This document shows positions 1 to 6,290 of a DNA stretch of 6,866 bases, piece after piece. The notes under the pieces are model-generated. The model saw only the letters and a list, made by a program, of their open reading frames with translations. It did not search any database and was not told where the DNA came from. The translations under genes and the position numbers were made by a program. Source of the DNA: Candidatus Omnitrophota bacterium (GTDB lineage: Bacteria > Omnitrophota > Gorgyraeia > 2-02-FULL-51-18 > JAGOUK01); NCBI GenBank assembly GCA_020058965.1, contig JAGVCY010000137.1, forward strand, positions 1-6,866, read 5' to 3'. Each line of letters starts with the position of its first letter. Within the stretch, counting starts at the first letter, position 1.

Positions 1-7
1 CTCAAGG

Positions 8-1246
8 ATGCGGGTGGGTTTGCTTATTTCCGGAAATTCCGAAGACTTCCGGGAGGAGTTTGACCGCAAGTCACAGGCACTGCGCGAAGCGCTTGGCAAG
101 GCGGCCTCCGGCCAATTTGAGTTCGTGGCTTTACGGGCCGGCGATTTGGCTGAAGAGAAATACTTGAGCTCTCAAACCGGCCGGGACGCGTTGTTGATCG
201 GATCGGATATGGACTTGGCGGCGGATCCGAATGCCTTGCGGGAGGCCGCCGGGGCCTTGGTGGACCTGCTTGCGCGCCGTGAGTCGTCCTATTTAGCCGA
301 GGCGAGCTCATCAAATCAAAAACAACCCGAGCAGGTGGTTTTTGATCATATGAAAGGGTTTTTTGAACGAGCGGTTGAAGGGCAGGTCTCGGACGGCCAA
401 AATATTTCGCAATTGGCTCTCGATGTGATGAAGCTGGAATCTCAGCTGGCGGACCCATCGCCGTTCATTCCGATGCTCGGGTCCGGCGGTTTTTATCTGT
501 TTCAAAATGGACGGCAGGTCCGGCCCAGTCAGAACTTAAATGAACAAGAGCGCGAGGCTCTTTTTGGAAAAATCAGCGCCGAACTGAATCGTGCCGCGGC
601 CCTTGGCGCCGGCCGGCCGGACAGGTCCGGCGTTGAGTCCGTGGAACGAGCGATCGCCTTGAGCGTTGAATTGATCGAAGCCGACCCCGCGGCGATGAAG
701 CGGACCGCCCGTCGGATTCTGGCGGCGGTGCGGGCGCTTCAGGCGCAATGGGACCGATCCACCCACAGTAGATTTTTGGACTCGGACTTACGAGGTGATT
801 ACCTGTTGGTTTCCGAAGCGTCGATGAATTCTTCCGCCTACTTAGAGGAATTGACCCGGTTTGAGTATTTGACGGGCGAACGCCGGAAAAAAGGCGAATT
901 GACGAGCGCTCGCTTCGAACACCGGTTCGTTCCGGACGGAACGGCTCTGGGACATATTCGGTCTGCGGCCGGCGGACGGCCGGTGGTGATGATCACCCGC
1001 CGCAGCGATGCATCGTCCGATACGCCGCCGGGCAGTTACCTGCTTCAGATTGACGGACAGGATCCAAACTCAGTGCACGATGTGCCGCTTATAGCGGCCT
1101 CCATTGTGACGGGCGGATCACCCTTGGCCAAGAATGTGGAGCGCTTGAGCAACCGTTGGTTCCGCATGTTTCCGCGCCCCTACCAGGTTCTGCTGGAATG
1201 GATTCACGCCGCAAAGAACTTGCGAACGGTCGGGTCCTCGGTCTAA
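8..1246 (+). CDS. Hypothetical soluble protein, possibly 5'-truncated
   Basis: I do not recognise the family. From the ATG at 8 the protein is 412 residues. It is mixed alpha/beta in character and shows no signal peptide and no membrane segment. It has a charged N-terminal part, a Ser/Gln-rich stretch near residues 97-108 and a helical, Arg-rich middle around residues 210-255. A strand-rich C-terminal part, residues 320-375, includes RPVVMITRRSD and a Gly/Pro-containing turn. The start is uncertain. The AAGG next to the ATG (4-7) directly abuts it, too close to act as a normal ribosome binding site, and the same frame is open to the left edge, so the true start may lie outside the window. The stop is TAA at 1244-1246. 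The next gene begins 57 bases later and appears to have its own promoter, so co-transcription is not assured. No function is proposed. Confidence 0.75.
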   Translation: MRVGLLISGNSEDFREEFDRKSQALREALGKAASGQFEFVALRAGDLAEEKYLSSQTGRDALLIGSDMDLAADPNALREAAGALVDLLARRESSYLAEASSSNQKQPEQVVFDHMKGFFERAVEGQVSDGQNISQLALDVMKLESQLADPSPFIPMLGSGGFYLFQNGRQVRPSQNLNEQEREALFGKISAELNRAAALGAGRPDRSGVESVERAIALSVELIEADPAAMKRTARRILAAVRALQAQWDRSTHSRFLDSDLRGDYLLVSEASMNSSAYLEELTRFEYLTGERRKKGELTSARFEHRFVPDGTALGHIRSAAGGRPVVMITRRSDASSDTPPGSYLLQIDGQDPNSVHDVPLIAASIVTGGSPLAKNVERLSNRWFRMFPRPYQVLLEWIHAAKNLRTVGSSV

Positions 1247-1289
1247 CCCAGAAGGCGCCGGTCGGGGTGACGGCGGCGCGCGGTTAGGC

Positions 1290-1303
1290 TAAGATATCCG
1301 CTT
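1290..1303 (+). promoter_or_regulatory. Candidate -10 element for a leaderless transcript
   Basis: TAAGAT at 1290-1295 fits the TAnnnT form of a -10 box and ends 8 bases before the ATG at 1304. There is no purine-rich ribosome binding site in this gap, unlike most later genes in the window. A weak -35-like GTGACG lies at 1267-1272, with a 17-base spacer. Together these suggest transcription starting at or next to the ATG. This is inference from spacing and a short motif only. Confidence 0.3.
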
Positions 1304-2077
1304 ATGACAAGTCTCGGAACACGAATTTTTAGCCCAACAGAAATTAAAAACTTTGAGCGGGACGGATTTTTGGTGATCCGGCAGATGTACTCCACTGCCG
1401 AGATCTGCGAGATGTCGTCCTGGATCGATGAGCTTCTTTCGCGGCCGCCGGTGAAGGACGGGGCGATGCTGTACTACGAGGACTCCAAGCTCGAGGCCGG
1501 CAAGCGGATCGTCTCGCGGCTTGAAAAATTTGCCGAGCATCACGCCGGATTCGGCCGCGTCGTGACCGATCGGCAGATGACGGGCCGGGTCGGCGAATTG
1601 CTTCAGGCCCCCGCGGTTCTCTTCAAAGAAAAGATCAACTTCAAAATGCCCGGCGGCGACGGCTTCAAGCCCCATCAAGACATTCAGCCGGGCTGGGACG
1701 ATTACGCCGATTATTTTATTTCGGTGTTGGTGACGATCGACGAGAGCACCGTCGAAAACGGCTGTCTCGAGCTGGCTGCCGGCCATCATCGGCGCGGGTT
1801 GATCGGCCGCAAGTGGGAGCCGATGAATGATCAGGAGCTCGCCGGCATCGAGTTCGTCAAATACCCGATGCGGCCGGGCGATGTCGCTTTTTTTGACTGC
1901 TTCGTGCCGCATCAATCCGCGCCCAATCTAACATCCAGGCAGAGACGCAATCTGTACCTGACCTACAACCGCGCCTCGGGCGGCGACCACCGCGAACGGT
2001 ACTTCGCCGAAAAGCGCAAGAATTTCCCGCCAGATTTCGAACGCGAAGCAGGCAAAGACTACCGGTTTCGCGTCTGA
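1304..2077 (+). CDS. Phytanoyl-CoA dioxygenase (PhyH)-family Fe(II)/2-oxoglutarate oxygenase
   Basis: This is a predicted cytoplasmic non-haem iron oxygenase that would hydroxylate a small substrate while converting 2-oxoglutarate to succinate and CO2. The 257 residues span a complete PhyH domain. A typical N-terminal helix motif, FSPTEIKNFERDGFLVI, lies at residues 9-25. The iron ligands are H124 and D126 (KPHQDIQPGW) and the distal H203 (VPHQSAPN). The Arg pair R214/R215 before NLYLTYN is the likely 2-oxoglutarate carboxylate anchor. The ATG at 1304 is the only usable start, because an in-frame TGA lies at 1268 with no start codon between them; no Shine-Dalgarno precedes it. The superfamily includes PhnY, which hydroxylates 2-aminoethylphosphonate. 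The PEP-mutase-like gene two genes downstream makes a phosphonate-related substrate plausible, but the substrate cannot be read from the sequence. Fold and metal site are secure; the reaction is open. Confidence 0.9.
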   Translation: MTSLGTRIFSPTEIKNFERDGFLVIRQMYSTAEICEMSSWIDELLSRPPVKDGAMLYYEDSKLEAGKRIVSRLEKFAEHHAGFGRVVTDRQMTGRVGELLQAPAVLFKEKINFKMPGGDGFKPHQDIQPGWDDYADYFISVLVTIDESTVENGCLELAAGHHRRGLIGRKWEPMNDQELAGIEFVKYPMRPGDVAFFDCFVPHQSAPNLTSRQRRNLYLTYNRASGGDHRERYFAEKRKNFPPDFEREAGKDYRFRV

Positions 2078-2170
2078 CCCATCACGAAACAACGCATCCT
2101 TCGGATCTTATGCTGGGTTCTTGGCATTGCGGCGTTCATCGGCGTTATAAAAACGACCGGCGCGGAACCG

Positions 2171-3118
2171 TTGCGACTCATCGCTTCGGGATTGCGCGGC
2201 TGGGGACCGGCGGTTTTCTTAATTTATGTCACGATCAATTTTTGGGATGTATGGGGCTGGCGGGTGGTGTTTGACGGCGCCGCGGGGAAGCGGGTTAAAT
2301 TTTGGGATCTGTATTTGATCCGTTTGGCGGGGGAGGCGGTGAACAGCGTCACGCCGTTTATCGATATCGGCGGCGAATTTCTCAAGGTGACATTGGCCGC
2401 CAAGCGGTTCGGGATCGAAAAGCGCGCGGTGCTGGCGACCGTGGTGATCGAGCGGGTCGCCCTTTTGGCGTCGGAAATATCATTTTGGTTTTTGGGTCTG
2501 GCGGCAGCGCTCATTTTTATTCCCGGGGTTCGGGAAGCGAGAGGCGCATGGATCATATCCGGCATCGTTTTTGTGCCGGTGGTGATGGGGCTTTACTGGG
2601 TTTCGCACAAAGGTTTTTTTGCGTCCTTCTACGGCCTGGTGAAGCATTGGGTAAAGGGTGAAGCCGCGCTCGTTCGGGAACTTGAGGTCAAGATGCAGGA
2701 TGTGGACACGCGCATCTCGCAGTTTTATAGCCGAGAAACGGGGCGCAACGCTGCGACGCTGATCCTGCACCTAATGGGGTGGATCGCAGGCGGTTTTGAA
2801 ACCTGGCTCATGTTCCGGATGGTCGGTGTGCCGATCGGTCTGGGCGAGGGGATCATGCTCGAGGCGCTTTTACAGTTGCTTAAAACGGCGTCGTTTTGGA
2901 TCCCCGGAAATCTGGGCGCGCAGGAAGCGGGACTCGCGTTTTTTGGAAATTGGTTTGGCTATGCGGGTCCGGCCGGAGTCGCGGTGAGTTTATTGAAGCG
3001 GCTGCGCCAACTGCTGTGGACGGGCATCGGCTTTGGCGTCTGGTCCTGGCTGGCGCACCGCATGGATGCGGAAGACCTTTATCCAACGCACCACGGCAAA
3101 CGCCCCGTGTTATCATGA
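2171..3118 (+). CDS. Flippase-like (LPG-synthase-TM / HpnL-like) integral membrane protein
   Basis: This is a multi-pass inner-membrane protein resembling the membrane domain of lysylphosphatidylglycerol synthase and HpnL-type putative lipid transporters. From the TTG at 2171 it is 315 residues. Family-like segments are AGEAVNSVTPFIDIGGEFLK (residues 53-72) and PGNLGAQEAG (245-254). Hydrophobic segments lie near 12-30, 92-118, 126-145, 195-217 and 265-292. The TTG start has no ribosome binding site and is doubtful. The same frame is open from 2078, right after the upstream stop, and encodes another hydrophobic helix (RILRILCWVLGIAAFIGV, codons 2093-2146) of the kind that opens this family. 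A fuller product from ATC at 2081 would be 345 residues and begin (M)TKQR. The tight link to the dioxygenase implies co-transcription. The family does not reveal the lipid handled; a role in exporting or flipping a lipid-linked product is inference. Confidence 0.85.
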   Translation: MRLIASGLRGWGPAVFLIYVTINFWDVWGWRVVFDGAAGKRVKFWDLYLIRLAGEAVNSVTPFIDIGGEFLKVTLAAKRFGIEKRAVLATVVIERVALLASEISFWFLGLAAALIFIPGVREARGAWIISGIVFVPVVMGLYWVSHKGFFASFYGLVKHWVKGEAALVRELEVKMQDVDTRISQFYSRETGRNAATLILHLMGWIAGGFETWLMFRMVGVPIGLGEGIMLEALLQLLKTASFWIPGNLGAQEAGLAFFGNWFGYAGPAGVAVSLLKRLRQLLWTGIGFGVWSWLAHRMDAEDLYPTHHGKRPVLS

Positions 3119-3161
3119 CGGACCATTTATCGAACTTTTTAACCATCAAAACGAGGGTTAC

Positions 3162-4784
3162 ATGAAATCCAAGCTACTTCGTGATCTTCTTAAGAAAAAA
3201 TCCCATCTTGTTCTCGGCGGCGCGCACGACGCGCTCTCGGCCAAACTTATCGAGGAAACGGGCTACGACGCCGTTTGGGCATCCAGCTTCGGCATCTCCG
3301 CCGCCACGCGCATGCTCCCCGATGCCAATGTTCTCACGATGACCGAAATGCTCGAAGCCGTAAAGGGAATGGCCGCCGCGGTCAACATCCCGCTGATCGC
3401 CGACTGCGACAACGGCTACGGCAACGTCCACAACGTGATGCGCATGGTCCGCGAGTACGAAAAGGCGGGGATCGCGGGCGTTTCGATCGAAGACAACCCT
3501 TTTCCCAAAAAATGCTCGCTGTATCCGGGCGAGCGCCAGATCCTCGTCGACATCGGCGAGATGGCCGGCCGCATCAAGGCCGCCAAGTCCACGCAGGTCA
3601 GCAAGGATTTTTTTGTGATCGCGCGCACCGAAGCACTCATCGCCGACATGGGGATGGAAGAAGCGCTCCGCCGCGCCCTCGCGTATGAGGAAGCCGGCGC
3701 CGACGCGATCCTGATCCATTCCCGCAAGTCCACGCCCGACGAGATCATCACTTTTTGCGCCCGCTGGAAAAAAGTCGGCCGCATCCCGCTCGTCGCCGTC
3801 CCGACCAAGTACCCCGAGATCACTTCCAAGGAGCTTTCCAAGCTCGGTATCAAAATAGCGATCTTTGCCAACCAGGCCCTACGCGCTTCGGTCAAAGCCA
3901 TGCGCGAAGTTCTCACCGACATGCGCAAGGCCGACAAGCCCGGGGCGGCCATTCCCAACATTGTTCCGCTGGATGAGGTGTTTCGGATGGTGGGCCAGCC
4001 CGTCATGGAAGAAAACGAAGCCAAGTTCGTCAAGGGGTTTAAGAAAAAACCCGCCGCCATCATTGTCGCCGCCGGTTTTGAGCAGAACTTTTGGCCGCTG
4101 AATCAGGACCGGCCCAAAGCGATGCTCGAGATCAAGGGAAAAAGTATTCTGGAACGGCAGGTGGAAGTGCTGCGCGGAGCCGGGATCGAGCGCATCGTTG
4201 TCGTCGGCGGCTATCAGGGAGACAAGATTCAAATCCCGGGCGTGACGGTGCTTCAGAACAAAGCCTACAAAACCACCGGGATGCTGAAGTCCCTCTTTTG
4301 TGCCGAGAGCGCGATGTCCGACGGGTTTGTGTTCTGTTACGGGGATGTCCTTTTTGAAGACCATGTGATCGAAAAACTGCTCAAGGCCAAATCCGATTTT
4401 AATCTTGTCGTGGATCAGATGCCCACTCCGAATCAAAAAAACGGATCTCGCAAGTCGGAACGCGATTGGGCTCACATTGAGGACCATCAGGTGACCGCCA
4501 TCGGCCACCACCTGACCTCCAAACAGGCGAACGGGGAGTTTGCCGGCCTTGCCAGTTTTTCAAAGCACGCCATTCCGGCGGTCCGGAATGCCTATGCGGC
4601 GGCGCTCAAGAAAAAATCCGGCCGCTACCAAAACGCAGCCGCCGCCGATCGGGCGCAATTTACCGATTTCGCTCAGGATCTCATCGGCCGCGGCCAAAAA
4701 GCTCACGCCGTCACCATCCGCTCGGGCTGGACCGATATTCACTCCTTCGCCGATTATCAAAAGGCCTGGGCGAGCATCTCATAA
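3162..4784 (+). CDS. PEP mutase/isocitrate lyase-like domain fused to nucleotidyltransferase-like domain
   Basis: This is a 540-residue two-domain enzyme. Residues 1-290 form a PEP mutase/isocitrate-lyase-superfamily barrel. By comparison with mussel PEP mutase as I recall it, these positions match: D54; D81 and D83 (ADCDNGYGN); E110; K116; L120; R155 (VIARTEALIA); and H186 (ILIHSRK). The gating loop reads EDNPFPKKCSLY, so the mutase Lys of EDK is N112 and the Asn of KxNS is C118. Residues 297-540 resemble LicC/PntC-type nucleotidyltransferases: AAIIVAAG at 298-305, RPKAMLEIKGK at 317-327, and YGD with metal-type D395. The GxGxR part of the signature is changed to E307 and N309, and H527 stands where an Asp is usual. 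PepM-PntC fusions make phosphonopyruvate and CMP-activate the aminoethylphosphonate derived from it; whether this one does is uncertain. The start at 3162 has GAGGG at 3153-3157. An in-frame ATG at 3033 would add 43 residues overlapping the preceding gene and is not favoured. Confidence 0.88.
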   Translation: MKSKLLRDLLKKKSHLVLGGAHDALSAKLIEETGYDAVWASSFGISAATRMLPDANVLTMTEMLEAVKGMAAAVNIPLIADCDNGYGNVHNVMRMVREYEKAGIAGVSIEDNPFPKKCSLYPGERQILVDIGEMAGRIKAAKSTQVSKDFFVIARTEALIADMGMEEALRRALAYEEAGADAILIHSRKSTPDEIITFCARWKKVGRIPLVAVPTKYPEITSKELSKLGIKIAIFANQALRASVKAMREVLTDMRKADKPGAAIPNIVPLDEVFRMVGQPVMEENEAKFVKGFKKKPAAIIVAAGFEQNFWPLNQDRPKAMLEIKGKSILERQVEVLRGAGIERIVVVGGYQGDKIQIPGVTVLQNKAYKTTGMLKSLFCAESAMSDGFVFCYGDVLFEDHVIEKLLKAKSDFNLVVDQMPTPNQKNGSRKSERDWAHIEDHQVTAIGHHLTSKQANGEFAGLASFSKHAIPAVRNAYAAALKKKSGRYQNAAAADRAQFTDFAQDLIGRGQKAHAVTIRSGWTDIHSFADYQKAWASIS

Positions 4785-4836
4785 CCCCGGGGCAGCCGGC
4801 CGACTGCGGAGCCCTACAACTTGAGGAAAATAACCG

Positions 4837-5241
4837 ATGATAAAAATGCTGCAGACAGGCGCGCGGATCGTTTTGGGTCTGATTTATTTAATTTTTGGCG
4901 GGATGGGACTGATGATCGTTTTTGGGGTTATTCATCCCGAGTTTCCGCCTATGACCGCAGGCGCCGACGCGTTTTTTAAAGGAATTATGGGTTCGGGCTA
5001 CTTTTTTCCGCTGCTCAAGGCCACGGAGACCTTGTGCGGGCTGCTGCTTCTAGTGAATTTGGCGGCGCCTCTGGCCCTGGTGATCCTCGCGCCGATCACG
5101 CTGCACATCATCCTGTTCCACGCCTTCCTGACACCGGGAGCGGGCAACTTGCTGCTTCCGGCTGCGATGGTTGTATTGCAAATCGTGGCTATGAGCGGGT
5201 ACCTGATCAAATACTATCGTCCGATGTTTTCAAGGGAATAG
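4837..5241 (+). CDS. DoxX-like small integral membrane protein
   Basis: This 134-residue protein has four hydrophobic segments at about residues 11-30, 54-74, 77-98 and 104-124, matching the DoxX/DoxX-like family in length and topology. The first helix contains LIYLIFGGMGL, followed by a loop (HPEFPPMTAGADAFFKGIMG) and then a charged KATE motif at 61-64 within helix two. His90 and His95 lie in helix three (LHIILFHAF). DoxX-like proteins act in the cytoplasmic membrane and have been linked to thiosulfate:quinone oxidation or to redox homeostasis, but most are uncharacterised and no partner is visible here. GAGGA at 4823-4827 gives a good ribosome binding site. The gene follows the fusion enzyme by 52 bases with no terminator between, so read-through transcription is possible. 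Confidence 0.75.
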   Translation: MIKMLQTGARIVLGLIYLIFGGMGLMIVFGVIHPEFPPMTAGADAFFKGIMGSGYFFPLLKATETLCGLLLLVNLAAPLALVILAPITLHIILFHAFLTPGAGNLLLPAAMVVLQIVAMSGYLIKYYRPMFSRE

Positions 5242-5270
5242 CGTCAAACCGTAAACAGGAGTTTTAAGAT

Positions 5271-5801
5271 ATGAAGTTCAAAATTATGCTTCTCGCCTCC
5301 TTCCTCGTGGCTGCAGCCGGTTTCGCTCATGCACAAAATCTGTACACGAAATACAACGGCGGGGCCGTCAAGATTTTTATTTCTGAAATTAAAAACTCAA
5401 CCCAGGAAGCGGATGTCAATACGCAGACGCTCAAGACTGAGATCGAAAAAGCACTCAAGGAGCGCAAAAGCATCACTTTCCGATTTGTTTCGACAGCCGA
5501 AGAAGCGGAGATCGTGATCGACGCGACCGTCAACGAATTCATGTGGACGGACCACGACCCGGTGGACATGCTCGTCGGGGTGGCCGGTACGGCGGCGGAT
5601 GTGGCCATGGTTGAAGACTACGCCCGTCTTCAGGCCGATGTGACGGTCACCGACAATAAATCCAAAAAAACGGTTTGGAGGGAGCGGGTTCTGGCGACCA
5701 TCACCAAAAAGCCAATGACCAAATCCGAGAGCTTCCCGCTCGTTGCCGAGAATTTTGCCAAGTCATTCATTAAGAGCTGCTTTTCAAAAAAATCCAAGTA
5801 A
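5271..5801 (+). CDS. Exported (periplasmic) protein of unknown function
   Basis: This 176-residue protein begins with a clear Sec signal peptide: basic MKFK, then a hydrophobic core to residue 18 and AHA before Q22, predicting cleavage after residue 21. No lipobox is present, so it is not a lipoprotein. The mature part opens with a strand (AVKIFISEIKNST) and a helix (LKTEIEKALKERKS). A strand-rich segment with EEAEIVIDATVNEF (77-90) follows, then a Gly/Ala/Val stretch at 98-113 and paired strands ADVTVTD and VWRERVLATITKK. The pattern of a strand followed by an N-S-T loop and a helix, then residues announcing an E/D-A-E/D strand, recalls CsgG/LpoB-like and LptE-like outer-membrane accessory proteins. 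That is only a resemblance. The sole Cys is C170 near the Lys-rich tail. AGGAG at 5257-5261 lies 9 bases before the ATG. The function is unknown. Confidence 0.7.
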   Translation: MKFKIMLLASFLVAAAGFAHAQNLYTKYNGGAVKIFISEIKNSTQEADVNTQTLKTEIEKALKERKSITFRFVSTAEEAEIVIDATVNEFMWTDHDPVDMLVGVAGTAADVAMVEDYARLQADVTVTDNKSKKTVWRERVLATITKKPMTKSESFPLVAENFAKSFIKSCFSKKSK

Positions 5802-5822
5802 CGGCTAAGCATTCGGCTAAGC
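5802..5822 (+). repeat. Two direct copies of CGGCTAAGC, 12-base period
   Basis: CGGCTAAGC occurs at 5802-5810 and again at 5814-5822, separated by ATT, starting just after the stop codon at 5799-5801. The copies are perfect over nine bases. They could be a small duplication or a protein-binding site ahead of the RidA-family gene. Nothing in the sequence decides between these. Confidence 0.5.
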
Positions 5823-5824
5823 GG

Positions 5825-5846
5825 CCGGAGCTGAATTCCGCTCCGG
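5825..5846 (+). repeat. Inverted repeat (7-bp stem-loop) upstream of the RidA-family gene
   Basis: CCGGAGC at 5825-5831 pairs perfectly with GCTCCGG at 5840-5846 around an 8-base loop. No T-tract follows; the next bases are C/A-rich, so it is not a standard rho-independent terminator. It lies 16 bases upstream of the strong ribosome binding site. It may stabilise an mRNA end or bind a regulator; the role is unknown. Confidence 0.5.
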
Positions 5847-5861
5847 ACCATCCAACCAAAC

Positions 5862-5869
5862 AAGGAGGT
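5862..5869 (+). promoter_or_regulatory. Strong Shine-Dalgarno sequence deciding a TTG start
   Basis: AAGGAGGT is a full match to the anti-Shine-Dalgarno end of 16S rRNA. It lies 4 bases (5870-5873) before TTG at 5874, the only start that keeps the whole RidA N-terminus. The strong site probably compensates for the weak TTG codon. Confidence 0.75.
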
Positions 5870-5873
5870 TGTT

Positions 5874-6254
5874 TTGAGACAAAATATTTCGACCGGAGGC
5901 AAGTGGGAGCCCATTATCGGATATTCGCGCGCGGTGAAGGTGGGGCAGTATGTGCATGTGTCGGGGACGACCGCGTCGGGGCCGGACGGGCTGGTTGGCA
6001 AGGGCGACCTGCGCGCGCAGACTGTGCAGACACTGAAAAACATCGAAGCGGCCCTCAAGATGGCCGGAACCGACATGAAAGCCGTGGTTCGCACGCGGCT
6101 GTATCTCACGAACATCGCTGAGTGGGAAAAAGCCGCCCGCGCACATGGCGAGGTCTTCGGTGAAATCCGGCCCGCGACCGCGATGGTCGAGGTTTCGAAG
6201 TTGATCGACCCGGACATGCTGATCGAAATCGAAGCCGACGCGTATATTGGATAA
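5874..6254 (+). CDS. RidA-family protein lacking the catalytic arginine
   Basis: This 126-residue cytoplasmic protein covers a whole RidA/YjgF/Rid domain, a family that forms trimers. Family landmarks are [14 protein letters not shown] (residues 21-34), a helix [20 protein letters not shown] (49-68), [11 protein letters not shown] (71-81) and the C-terminal [12 protein letters not shown]...IEIEADAYI (99-125). Archetypal RidA deaminates reactive 2-aminoacrylate-type enamines and imines and needs an Arg in the PARS motif. Here the aligned motif reads PATA, so T102 replaces that Arg, while E120 of the IEIEA motif is kept. This places it among Rid relatives that lack the Arg and are not expected to hydrolyse imines. 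The start is TTG at 5874, supported by a perfect ribosome binding site. The gene follows a 72-base gap holding a direct repeat and a hairpin. No metabolic partner is visible in the adjacent genes. Confidence 0.92.
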   Translation: MRQNISTGGKWEPIIGYSRAVKVGQYVHVSGTTASGPDGLVGKGDLRAQTVQTLKNIEAALKMAGTDMKAVVRTRLYLTNIAEWEKAARAHGEVFGEIRPATAMVEVSKLIDPDMLIEIEADAYIG

Positions 6255-6290
6255 TTTATTGAGTCCCCATAAAACAACAAGGAGATCCGT

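Noticed and set aside
1255..1279. GCGCCG/CGGCGC hairpin as a terminator after the first gene
   Set aside because: The stem is only six pairs with a 13-base loop and no following T-run, so it was not listed as a terminator and is only mentioned as a possible boundary.
1289..1915. Minus-strand open frame of 208 codons opposite the dioxygenase
   Set aside because: The plus-strand frame has a complete PhyH domain with all metal ligands; the antisense frame has no recognisable motif and is a GC-codon shadow.
3033..3161. Longer start for the fusion enzyme at ATG 3033
   Set aside because: It would overlap the flippase-like gene by 86 bases and add 43 residues that do not resemble the mutase N-terminus. 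ATG 3162 has a GAGGG ribosome site and begins at the expected place.
3174..4511. Several overlapping minus-strand frames (3174-3719, 3416-4063, 3879-4511)
   Set aside because: All are antisense to the mutase-nucleotidyltransferase fusion, whose conserved motifs run through the same bases; none has a family signature.
4785..4806. CCCCGGGG palindrome and imperfect palindrome CAGCCGGCCGACTG after the fusion gene
   Set aside because: Short GC-rich symmetry of this kind is expected by chance here; no T-tract follows and no paired copy was seen, so neither a terminator nor an operator is supported.
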